Below are positions 1 through 7,335 of a stretch of 10,865 nt of DNA, piece by piece. Under the pieces are notes generated by a model. It made no database searches and was not told the origin of the DNA. It saw only the letters and a list, made by a program, of their open reading frames with translations. Position numbers and translations under genes: made by a program. Location of the stretch: assembly GCA_946803715.1 (NCBI GenBank), contig CAMPET010000273.1, positions 79,355-90,219 of the forward strand, written 5' to 3'. This stretch comes from Beroe ovata. Taxonomy: Eukaryota; Ctenophora; Nuda; Beroida; Beroidae. Numbering within the stretch: position 1 is the first letter of the stretch; each line of letters starts with the position of its first letter.

Positions 1-92
1 CACACACACACACACAAACACTCACACACCGCACACACACACACACATTGTCACACACACTGTCAAACACACACACACACACACACAGAGAC
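1..92. repeat. Interrupted CA/TG microsatellite
   Basis: Dinucleotide CA repeat with several interruptions, reaching the left window edge. On the minus strand, the sense strand of the EF-hand gene, it reads as TG and lies about 45-140 bases downstream of the 5' splice site of exon 139-294. Transcripts of that gene would therefore carry a UG-rich tract early in this intron. It creates spurious open frames on both strands that should not be taken as coding. Confidence 0.95.
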
Positions 93-138
93 TGTCACAC
101 GGTGTAGCATTGCGTTGCACACGCACACTTATGCGTAC

Positions 139-294
139 CTTATCAAAATAGTTGAATGCGTCCCTCAGCTGCTTGGTGCTGAGACTCTGTTTTGGTGCAG
201 GTGGAGCTTTCTGCTGCTGTTTCCTCGCAATGTATCGCGCCATACACAGACAAAACTCCTCCAAGTCAATGAGACCGTTACCGTCGATATCCAT
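139..294 (-). CDS. Calmodulin-like gene, shared exon: EF-hand loop II, linker and start of EF-hand III
   Basis: An internal exon of 156 bases (52 codons, phase 0 at both ends) read from 294 down to 139. It opens with MDIDGNGLIDLEEF, a canonical calcium loop II with D, D, N and the final E in coordinating positions. A helix and a basic/Pro linker (ARKQQQKAPPAPKQ) follow. It ends in the entering helix of EF-hand III (LRDAFNYFDK), so intron and exon split loop III after its second residue, and the rest must lie beyond the left edge. The acceptor is CAG at 297-295 after a strong pyrimidine tract. The donor is AAG|GTACGC, with GT at 138-137. The linker is longer than in calmodulin itself. Known of the family: paired EF-hands form a Ca2+-binding lobe that signals by binding target helices. 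Inferred: this is the common body joined to any one of the three upstream EF-I exons. TG tracts lie on both sides of it. An ordinary calmodulin-like or troponin-C-like relative would fit equally well. Confidence 0.88.
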
Positions 295-572
295 CTGAAG
301 ATCGGTAAGGAGAGGTGAGGAGAGGGTACTACACTCACCACTGCTCACCACTTACCTACCTATGGGGCAAGTAGGTGAGGGGGTGAGAATTGATATGATC
401 AAGTAAATAGGAATCGCATTTCCCATTCCTTTGTTGCTACAAAATCTTGCAGTGATTTTGTTTGCATTTACTTACAACAGGATCATCAATAAACGAATCT
501 TAAATCAATTATAAAACTATCATCAATCATGACCATGCAAGCTTCTAACCTAGTTCCAGTATAACGTCACTC

Positions 573-580
573 TGACGTCA
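573..580. promoter_or_regulatory. CRE-like palindrome TGACGTCA
   Basis: Perfect 8-base cAMP-response-element consensus, the site bound by CREB/ATF-type bZIP factors. A second half-site, ACGTCA, lies at 564-569, and a GGGTCA resembling a nuclear-receptor half-site lies just downstream. It sits inside the intron of the EF-hand gene. A single 8-mer can occur by chance, so function is only a possibility. Confidence 0.3.
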
Positions 581-687
581 CACAGGGTCACAAGGAGGTT
601 AAGCAGGGCTCTGGAGTCTAACATGTAGCATATTGTGCTCATTGCCGTACTTGGAGGTTGCAGAGCGACGACTTTTGGAACACATAA

Positions 688-688
<1 letters not shown>

Positions 689-719
<31 letters not shown>
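689..719. repeat. Uninterrupted CA/TG microsatellite
   Basis: About 15 perfect CA units, reading TG on the minus (sense) strand of the EF-hand gene. It lies about 395 bases upstream of the acceptor of exon 139-294, so that exon is flanked by UG tracts on both sides in the transcript. Confidence 0.97.
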
Positions 720-721
<2 letters not shown>

Positions 722-1649
722 ATAGTATGCGTTAGTCACGAACAATTTAGCGATATAGGTAGCAGCTGGTAAAGGGTGTGTGGTAGCCATGAAGAATGCT
801 TGAACAAGGATACACTTTGACAGCAGAAGAGATTGCGGTGCTTTTCTAGTCCTCGTCCTGAAATAGTTTGTTATGTTAACAACTAACGTCTTACAGTGAG
901 CTAGTGATTACAGTAAGACGATGTTTAAACTGGGGGTAGCAGGAAGCACTGCCTATTGTCCAAATACTTCTCGGGGAGAAATTATTCTATCCATGCAACT
1001 TTACATGTCGTACTCTGGGATCACAGTTTTGGGCCTCTCTTTTGTTGGATAGTGGTTGTTGGTCAATTCGGACCAGTTACCACCGTATTTTAAAAGGATA
1101 ATGAGCATTATTAACTTCAACTAAGTTATATATTTTCATAGTTGTGCAATACATAGCAATTACCTACTGTGTTTTATAACTTGAGGAAATAAATGTTCAT
1201 ATTTTGGCTGAGTCTCGAGATCACATGAAATTTCGTAGCCCGAAGTATGAAGCGGGAAGTCTGCAAGTTATAAACTCGCAGGTTAGGCGGCTTGCAATTC
1301 CAATCTAATTGCCTAGAGAGAGAGATTTAGAGAAGAAAGCATATTGACCAAGACACTAAGGCGTACCTACCTGGCTAGTAAGGAAGGCATAATGCACCGT
1401 TATGGCGTTATCAACATGGTCATTAACTTTCACCAAGTATCCAAATAATAAGGGACTTGATTGTTTACAACTGTGATAGGTACAGTGATAGGTACATTTA
1501 GTAATGAGAGCATTGATAGAGATAGAAGAGAAAGTAGCGTGTTCTATGATAACAAGGGTTAGAAAAAGCACGATTCATAGAATCATTGCATGCATGGCCA
1601 TTTGTAGCTGCAGTGAACGTGCGTTACCAAAATGACAGTGTGAGCGTAC

Positions 1650-1817
1650 ATTGATGGCTAGTTTGTTGACTTCCAGTTCGGAAATCCCGGGGCTGGCTTG
1701 GCTGCAGGCCATCTTGAACTCCCGTATCGTGATATAGTTGTCATTGTTTCGGTCTAGCTGCTTGAAGACCTGCTCCAGCTTCTTCCTTTCCTTCTCAGGC
1801 AGATAGGGGCAAGACAT
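1650..1817 (-). CDS. EF-hand I exon, copy 1 (divergent loop)
   Basis: Read from ATG at 1817 to the donor AAT|GTACGC (GT at 1649-1648): 56 codons ending in phase 0. It starts MSCPYLPEKERKKLEQVF and has an entering helix, then the loop DRNNDNYITIRE, then the exiting helix FKMACSQASPGISELEVNKLAIN, with EVNKLAIN entering EF-hand II. Joined to exon 139-294, the loop I to loop II spacing is 36 residues, as in calmodulin. Loop I keeps D1, N3, D5 and E12 but has Asn instead of the usual Gly at position 6, so its calcium affinity may differ. By hand alignment it is about 31% identical to copy 2 (17 of 54). Upstream, an in-frame TGA precedes the ATG near the plausible acceptors (CTATAG or GGTAG). The ATG is thus probably a true start and the exon carries only a few bases of 5' leader. 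Confidence 0.8.
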
Positions 1818-3647
1818 GACCACTACCACTCAACTATAGAGTAATGGGACATTATCACTTTCGTTTATCAAGTGTGCTGTGAAGGAGGACTAACAATAAG
1901 AGTGACATTTCTTTCCTAAAATCGATCCCGAATATCTTACAGAACAGCAACTCGAAACAGATTGAGTCTAAGAAGAGCATTCTAAAGCTGCAGTAGACTG
2001 CACTTATGGAATAACAGCTTTACCAACGGAAACAAACAACGTTGAACTCGCGGAATCTGGCAAATAGTTTTCCTGGCGAATAGAGTGTTCAACCGTTTCA
2101 AGATAATCCTCTATTGGCCGGAGCTTGTTTTCGATATTCGGAAGGAGTGACCTAGAATCCAATGGAAGGCCAAAGTGAGCTAATCGACTGATTGAAGGAT
2201 TCGCATAGGGAGAGAAGATCAGTGAAATTGGGCCTCCAGTAGATACTTACTTCGCCATGATATGTCCATGTGCGGAGTGCTGTGATAAACCAATAGCTAA
2301 CTGGTGGAATGTTGCAAACCTGAAACTGACTGGTAAAACAGTCTACTCCAGGGAAGGTTGGAGCCAACCGTTCGAAGCGTAATGACAAATACTGAACTCT
2401 GCCTGACTTCAGAGAAACTATTGGAAAGGTAATATATATCCTTGATTGGTAGTTTCTCTCTGTTAAAGAACCAATAGGCAAGGACCAGTGAACGATGTGA
2501 ATCGTCAGCATATGATAATAGAGCTCTAATTGTTCTATTCTGAGCTCTTTTAATACTCGTTTTATCATATCAAGATGCAATGTTGTGTCTGTAATGACAG
2601 GAACAAGTGCGTCATATCTTGAACATATCACGTGGGTAAATACCTTATGAATATTGTTATCATACGAACTATCATTGGTCTCTTTTCGATCACTCTCCTT
2701 GCCATCCAACTACAACAATATGAATAAGCCTTAATTATGAATGCATCAGTGACTGTTTTAGTGATAAATACCTATTCCATATATAGCTGAGTATCTTAAT
2801 GAAAATAATATCAGATTCGATCTAAGTTGACCAGAAGATAACAAAATCTCGTATACTTCTGTACTTAGATTATATTGGCTGTCAATGAAACGGTCGAAAA
2901 CAATACCAGAACAGAACGCAAACTAAGGACTGCAATAAGCAAAATAAATATACCTAAACCTGAACTCATAATCAATAACAACCAATTTTCATGGACAAAG
3001 GGCATGTTAATTGTTCTCTCATGACATTAATAAGATGTAAATACAGATCACTTTCTGGAAGATGAATCACGATCTCAAGAGTTGTACGTACTAGAGATTG
3101 GCATACATAAATAATAAACAAGCAATTATTCTATCATTCAGTGGGATAGTTGAAGGCTCGAAAGGGATGGCTAACTGGTCTCTGAAAACGTTTTCAGGAA
3201 GTCTCGAAAATAAGAGAGAATTTGATTGAATATTAGTTTCCTAGATGACTTCGTCATGGATAGTGTAAGAAATTAGCAAATAAGAGTTGATATAAAAACA
3301 ATTAGATGGGAATTTGATGCACATTGTGCAATTTTAATTTTCATTATTTTGCTCTTTAGTCTGAAATTTCAGCAAGCTAAGTAGGTAAGATAATCTACAT
3401 ACATATCAATACGTGAATTGAAATGCTGTCATAGAGATAAAGTTCAGAGGAAGGATGTGCCATAAAAAGAGGCCTTGTGAGGCTAAGAAATAGGGTATTG
3501 CCTGGAACAGGCTATAGAAAAGTTGGCAGAGGTTTTTCTCATAAATCTCAGATATCCAATTGGTCATGATGCCAAGATTTGCTGCCATAGGTGCTGCTAG
3601 AGCATAATGATGCTGGAAATAATGCACGAAGGGGTGTGAATTACTAC
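1818..3647 (-). other. Intron between EF-I copies 2 and 1
   Basis: About 1.8 kb. The only notable coding signal is the 185-codon frame at 2152-2706, listed separately. The rest is AT-rich. I saw no second-loop EF-hand exon here, and that absence is the main argument against copy 2 being the start of a complete separate gene. The minus-strand frame at 3406-3627 is hydrophobic and leads out of copy 2 past its donor, so it is treated as intron read-through. Confidence 0.55.
2152..2706 (-). CDS. Unassigned 185-codon open frame, possible exon
   Basis: The longest uninterrupted frame in the window, on the same strand as the EF-hand gene and lying inside its copy 2 to copy 1 intron. I do not recognise the product. 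It has a charged start (MDGKESDRKETNDSSYD), then mixed hydrophobic and polar segments without an obvious repeat, signal peptide or membrane helix. Splice-like signals frame it: TTGTTGTAG just upstream of the first codons, and a full-consensus donor GAA|GTAAGTAT at 2250-2251, giving a possible exon of about 2251-2711. If that donor is used, the last 33 codons are intronic. It could be a nested gene, an extra exon, an old mobile-element fragment or chance in AT-rich DNA. The amino acid composition, rich in aromatic residues and Ile, does not settle it. Confidence 0.25.
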   Translation of the reverse strand, partial: DGKESDRKETNDSSYDNNIHKVFTHVICSRYDALVPVITDTTLHLDMIKRVLKELRIEQLELYYHMLTIHIVHWSLPIGSLTERNYQSRIYITFPIVSLKSGRVQYLSLRFERLAPTFPGVDCFTSQFQVCNIPPVSYWFITALRTWTYHGEVSIYWRPNFTDLLSLCESFNQSISSLWPSIGF

Positions 3648-3809
3648 CTCGTGAGCTAGATGGTCAATCTCAGAGTATGAAATGTCAGCAGTAAACCGGC
3701 GGCATGCAAGTCTGAACTCCTTGAGAGTAATGGAGCCATTACCATCAGTATCAAATTGATGGAAAATCTTCACAAGTTTGTCTCGTTGAGCACTTGACAT
3801 GTCATTCAT
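3648..3809 (-). CDS. EF-hand I exon, copy 2 (canonical loop)
   Basis: Read from ATG at 3809 to the donor GAG|GTAGTA (GT at 3647-3646): exactly 54 codons, phase 0. The entering helix is MNDMSSAQRDKLVKIFHQF and the loop is DTDGNGSITLKE, with all coordinating positions and Gly6 present. The exiting helix FRLACRRFTADISYSEIDHLAHE runs into EF-hand II. Joined to exon 139-294, HLAHE|MDIDGNG aligns without gaps to calmodulin's MINEVDADGNG, and the loops sit at residues 20 and 56. It is about 57% identical to copy 3 over 54 residues (31 matches by hand). The likely acceptor is CCCAG or AAGTAG, 2-8 bases before the ATG. A few bases upstream are open in frame, so a longer N-terminus cannot be excluded, but the ATG position matches copy 3 exactly. 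Confidence 0.85.
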
Positions 3810-4298
3810 TGCTACTTCTGGGATTTTAGTGTAGCCAAGTTAATATGATGTGGTTTCAAGAGGGATAACAGATTTCTGTGTGGATAAATCTGTTTATCAG
3901 CAATTTGTAAGGGCGATAATCACAGGTGGATGTCAATTATCAATGAAGCAGAGAAATGATTTTTGGTTGATTCTGATGTGGTTGATCTATACCTATGTTA
4001 CTTCAAAACATAAAGATTAGTGGACAATTCATATACAGTTACTAGACAAGGAATACAGTCAAACACTCAAGTCATATCATAGTATTAATGACTTCACATA
4101 TGCTTCACTATATATATTTTTCACAGCAGCAATACTCCTGTTGTAGACTGCAAAGAGTGAAATATATTCTGGAACTCATGAGAATTGGGAAGCACAATTT
4201 CATGACCATGGACTTTAGCACAGAGGCTTAAATATCTAAAATATGAATTCATGTTTAACATAAACAATAGCAGCAGTCATGTTGTGGAAACATCATAC
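3810..4298 (-). other. Intron between EF-I copies 3 and 2
   Basis: About 490 bases of AT-rich sequence with no recognisable exon, EF-hand loop or RNA gene on either strand. It ends in the acceptor region of copy 2. Confidence 0.6.
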
Positions 4299-4460
4299 CT
4301 CTAAGGCAAGTCTGTCAATCTCACAAACTGACATCACAGGACTAAAACGACGACATGCCCTCCTAAACTCTCTTAGAGATAGGGTACCATTCCCATCAGA
4401 GTCAAACTGTCGAAATATTCTGCAGAGCTTTTCTCGCTGCAATGGGGATAACTCTGACAT
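4299..4460 (-). CDS. EF-hand I exon, copy 3 (canonical loop)
   Basis: Short exon read from ATG at 4460 to the donor GAG|GTATGA (GT at 4298-4297): 54 codons, phase 0. Translation starts MSELSPLQREKLCRIFRQF, followed by loop DSDGNGTLSLRE (canonical, with D, D, N and the final E) and the exiting region FRRACRRFSPVMSVCEIDRLALE. Length, ATG position and donor phase are identical to copy 2. A good acceptor, TTATTTCAG, lies just upstream (4469-4467), so the spliced exon would begin at 4466 with six leader bases. The frame on the opposite strand at 4279-4470 is only a shadow. Immediately upstream of the acceptor begins the 1-kb duplicated sequence (from 4488). Any promoter or 5' leader exon for this copy must therefore lie within or beyond that repeat. 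Confidence 0.85.
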
Positions 4461-4684
4461 TATAAGCTGAAATAATTATATAAATAGAGAAAGTTTTGAA
4501 TTACCATAGTCACAATCATATCATGAAAAGAACAATCATATTGATAGAGAATGTGAAATAGATAAATTTTGTGCTTAACTGAACATAGCAAATTGAAAAC
4601 CATATCCAATCTGGTTATGGATGATCTCAATTCTATAGGAATGTCATCGATCACTGATTCATACTATCAATCACTGCTATCAAT

Positions 4685-4707
4685 CACTGAATCAATAAGA
4701 TTCAGTG
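4685..4707. repeat. 9-base hairpin in duplication copy A
   Basis: Perfect inverted repeat: CACTGAATC (4685-4693), a 5-base loop, then GATTCAGTG (4699-4707). It is preserved in copy B at 5883-5905 and sits next to short ATCAATCACTG tandem units. Confidence 0.7.
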
Positions 4708-5139
4708 GTTCATATGTTCATTTCCAGTCAATAAAACATAAAAACTTATCAACACTACTTACTTCATGAAAAGATACATTTCAGAAAAGAAAGATTCTTT
4801 TGAGACATCAATCAACACTACTTATTATATTCCAATTGGAGAAGTGAGGGCCATACATTGGGGAGATCATGAAGAGACCAACATCTTACAAAAATAAACA
4901 AGCAACAATAAATAACTGACACTGATTTGAATGAGAAACTCAAACTCAACCATCAAAAGAGTTGAAAATAATTGGAAACTTATTGCCAAACCTTAAACAA
5001 GATCATGATTAATTTACTGAAGAGTATTTGAATCCCTGCATGCAGTCTTGTGTACTGTAAAAGAGGGATCTCTCTGTACCTCGACCTAATGAAAAACAGG
5101 TCGAGTAATGTTCAGTGTTGCAGCAAAAATTAGATTTGT

Positions 5140-5185
5140 AACGAACATTTTCACCTTGTTTTATTGCCACAGTAAAATGTTCGTT
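5140..5185. repeat. 12-base hairpin in duplication copy A
   Basis: AACGAACATTTT at 5140-5151 is the exact reverse complement of 5174-5185, with a 22-base loop. A shorter inverted repeat with arms TCGACCT and AGGTCGA lies about 40-60 bases upstream. Both are kept in copy B. Confidence 0.8.
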
Positions 5186-5279
5186 GCAATACTTTCTGTC
5201 CTATAGATATTCTATATTTCTCATCAAAGCTGCATATACAATATACAGGCTAGATCAAGATCAGAACTTTTCATATATC

Positions 5280-5580
5280 CATTTTGTGATCGATAGCGCG
5301 CAATAAGTTGCTTGCCGGGCCGCGCCGGGCCGCCGGGGCTCCGCGCACATGAACAACAAATGATTGCAAAATTTCTCCCTACCCTTGCGGACAATATTGA
5401 TCATGACCGTAATTTGTTTGCCTGGCGATGACGCGCGCGCAATGAAAATTTTGACAGGGGTTATCATTGACAGTCAATTAATAATTTACCTTTGTATAGT
5501 TTACCCTACCGCCGGCGCCGCGCACTTATAGTTCCGCCCAATAAATTCCGCCAGCGCAGCGAGGGTAGCTGTAGGGAGTG
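5280..5580. other. GC-rich palindromic island 1
   Basis: Within AT-rich surroundings, this stretch holds clusters such as GCCGGGCCGCGCCGGGCC, GACGCGCGCGC and CCGCCGGCGCCGCGC, many CpG dinucleotides, and CCCTAC/GTAGGG sequences facing each other near 5503 and 5572. The first part is shared with duplication copy B; the section after about 5505 is not. No gene is seen. It may be the tail of a mobile element or a small CpG-rich segment. Confidence 0.6.
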
Positions 5581-5689
5581 ATCCCTTTATGTTAGGAGTT
5601 CCTCTACTGTTGATATGTTTAAGATCAATTTAGAATCATATAAGAAGACAACTAAGACCATCAGTCCTAATCATTTTTGGTATGTGTCN
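5506..5689. other. Unique spacer between duplication copies, ending in an N
   Basis: Sequence between the two copies, with no coding or RNA signal. The single ambiguous base in the window is at 5689 and copy B starts at the next base. This may mark an assembly join rather than a biological boundary. Confidence 0.6.
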
Positions 5690-6281
5690 AGAAAGTTTTG
5701 AATTACCATAGTCACAATCATACCATGAAAAGAACAATCATATTGATAGAGAATGTGAAATAGATTTTGTGCTTAACTGAACAAAGCAAATTGAAAACCA
5801 TATCCAATCTGGTTATGGATGATCTCAATTCTATAGGAATGTCATCAATCACTGATTCATACTATCAATCACTGCTATTAATCACTGAATCAATAAGATT
5901 CAGTGGTTCATATGTTCATTTCCAGTCAATAAAACATGAAAACTTATCAACACTACTTATTAAGTATTATATTCCAATTGGAGAAGTGAGGGCCACACAT
6001 TGGGGAGATCATGAAGAGACCAACATCTTACAAAAATAAACAGGCAACAATAAATAACTGACACTGATTTGAATGAGAAACTCAAACTCAACCATCAAAA
6101 GAGTTGAAAATAATTGGAAACTTATTACCAAACCTTAAACAAGATCATGATTAATTTACTGAAGAGTATTTGGATCCCTGCATGCAGTCTTGTGTACTGT
6201 AAAAGAGGGATCTCTCTGTACGTCGACCTAATGAAAATCAGGTCGAATAATGTTCAGTGTTGTAGCGAAAATTTGATTTGT

Positions 6282-6327
6282 AACGAACATTTTCACCTTG
6301 TTTTATTGCCACAGTAAAATGTTCGTT
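6282..6327. repeat. 12-base hairpin in duplication copy B
   Basis: Arms 6282-6293 and 6316-6327 are exact reverse complements and the 22-base loop matches copy A. Confidence 0.8.
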
Positions 6328-6517
6328 GCAATACCAAATACTTTCTGTCCTATAGATATTTTATATTTCTCTGCAAAGCTGCATATAAAATATACAGGCT
6401 AGATCAGAACTCTTCATATATCAATTTTGTGATCACTGATCGATAGCGCGCAAAAGGTTGTTTGCCGCACCGGGCGCCGCGCACATGAACGACACTTGTC
6501 TGGCGATGCTAGACCGC

Positions 6518-6546
6518 TGATGCAAGCCGCGAAGCGGCTTGCGTCA
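6518..6546. repeat. GC-rich 13-base stem hairpin
   Basis: GCAAGCCGC (6522-6530) faces GCGGCTTGC (6534-6542) across a three-base GAA loop. The stem extends outward to 6518 and 6546 with one T:G pair. It is found only in copy B's extra segment. It is not followed by a T tract, so there is no reason to call it a terminator. Confidence 0.75.
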
Positions 6547-6557
6547 GAGAATAAGTT

Positions 6558-6570
6558 GCGCGCGCGCGCG
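6558..6570. repeat. Alternating GC run
   Basis: Thirteen bases of strictly alternating G and C. Similar runs occur near 6708-6719 and 6812-6829. Alternating purine-pyrimidine GC is the classic sequence able to adopt left-handed Z-DNA; whether it does so here is unknown. Confidence 0.8.
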
Positions 6571-6783
6571 ACGAAATTCTCGACAGGGTCTATCATCGAT
6601 CGACAAGAACGACACGGGCAAATGCTTGTAGCGAAGAATTTCTTACTGCCCTTGCGGACAATTGATCAATACTATACCATGACCATAATTTATTTGCCTG
6701 GCGATGACGCGCGCGCGCCACAGTAAAATTTTTGACAGGGGCTATTATCGTCAGCCAAATAATTTATTTTTGTAGAGTTCATA

Positions 6784-6829
6784 GAAGGCCGATGTTTCGG
6801 CCTTCGATGAAGGCGCGCGCGCCGCGCGC
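6784..6829. repeat. Hairpin plus GCGCGC palindrome (GC-rich island 2 end)
   Basis: GAAGGCCGA (6784-6792) and TCGGCCTTC (6797-6805) form a perfect 9-base stem with a 4-base loop. An 18-base GC-only stretch of overlapping GCGCGC palindromes (6812-6829) follows shortly after. This closes the second GC-rich island, which starts near 6440. No gene is apparent. Confidence 0.75.
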
Positions 6830-7264
6830 AAGAAACAGTGGACAGATAACATCCGGCAAATAAAATAGCCATTGAACCACTGAACCAGTTGTTATCTGAT
6901 TCATATGGTCATTGCCATACGCATTTCCTGCAAAATCTGATTAATTTGATTAATTATGAGCAATCTGATTTATTTGATTAATTTAAGGTAATTTTACAGA
7001 TTCGTGTCCAAGTAACTTTTGTTTTTGTGTCGCTCTTGGTTCTGAAGAGAATTGAAGGTCCCAGTTATTTACCTAACGAGTTTAAATTTGTTGAATATCT
7101 GAAGAAGAACCCTTACATTGTCAAAAAGGGCATTAACATTAACTTATGTGACCCAGTTTCCCTTCCTTAATGTCTGGCCAGCTAATTGCTACCAGTTATT
7201 TTGTTTAAGTAGTAAAGGTGGTCATGATGTATCATGTATGCTTCCTAACTTCTTGCAACTTGTT
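6830..7264. other. AT-rich intergenic stretch
   Basis: No coding exon or RNA gene recognised. It contains a 28-base direct repeat (6934-6961 and 6962-6989) made of AATCTGATT and TTTGATTAATT modules. The plus-strand frame at 7118-7339 runs into the fold-back repeat and has no protein features that I trust. Confidence 0.5.
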
Positions 7265-7330
7265 ATGGTTCAAAACCATAACAGTTGTACTATACAGTAT
7301 TATAGTATAACTGTTATGGTTTTGAACCAT
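7265..7330. repeat. 66-base fold-back (near-perfect palindrome)
   Basis: Arms of 30 bases (7265-7294 and 7301-7330) are reverse complements with one mismatch and a 6-base loop. Each arm itself begins or ends with a smaller palindrome of the ATGGTT...AACCAT type. The transcript of either strand could form a long hairpin. It may be a small fold-back or MITE-type element, or a hairpin RNA precursor. Nothing in the sequence shows expression. Confidence 0.9.
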
Positions 7331-7335
7331 CACAA

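Larger units (their letters stand above)
295..1649 (-). other. Intron between EF-I exon copy 1 and the shared EF-hand exon
   Basis: About 1.36 kb without a convincing exon. I looked on the minus strand for another DxDGxG...EF loop and saw none. It holds a second CA/TG tract (689-719), a CRE-like palindrome (573-580) and an 8-base inverted repeat (887-894 with 913-920). The short open frames here, including one created by the microsatellite at 599-790, lack splice sites or motifs that would support coding. Confidence 0.6.
4488..5505 (+). repeat. Direct duplication, copy A (about 1 kb)
   Basis: Nearly the same sequence recurs at 5690-6780. Homology starts with AGAAAGTTTTGAATTACC and continues to about TTTGACAGGGG...TTTGTA. 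Copy A carries an extra segment of roughly 55-60 bases near 4755-4825, flanked by a repeated ATCAACACTACTTA, which looks like a small internal duplication. A 66-codon open frame (4569-4769) is conserved in copy B but broken differently at its end. It has no recognisable motif and is not annotated as a gene. The 3' part (about 5280-5460) is GC-rich, with GCGCGC runs. Ends are approximate because I aligned by eye. Confidence 0.85.
5690..6780 (+). repeat. Direct duplication, copy B (about 1.1 kb)
   Basis: Second copy of the sequence at 4488-5505, very similar over the first 700 bases by eye, with scattered substitutions and small indels. It lacks copy A's extra segment near 4755-4825. It carries about 130 extra bases in the GC-rich tail (around 6505-6640), including a strong hairpin. 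A 90-codon open frame (5767-6039) extends the conserved 66-codon frame of copy A but shows no recognisable domain. There is no transposase or reverse transcriptase, so if it is a mobile element it is non-autonomous. Confidence 0.85.

Noticed and set aside
22-138. Extension of the EF-hand open frame past the shared exon
   Set aside because: The residues become Cys/Val repeats from the TG microsatellite, and a clear donor at 139|138 ends the coding part.
3406-3627. 73-codon hydrophobic frame on the minus strand
   Set aside because: It lies downstream of the EF-I copy 2 donor in AT-rich intron sequence, where hydrophobic frames arise by composition.
4569-4769. Open frame conserved between the two duplication copies (also 5767-6039)
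   Set aside because: Conservation is explained by the recent duplication of the DNA itself. The frame ends differently in each copy and no domain or codon signal is visible.
6518-6546. Reading the GC-rich hairpin as a bacterial-type terminator
   Set aside because: No T tract follows and the surroundings are a eukaryotic repeat, so termination is not supported.
6496-6872. Arg/Ala-rich open frames on both strands in the GC-rich island
   Set aside because: They arise from GCGCGC runs and palindromes, which are open in several frames. No splice sites or motifs support them.
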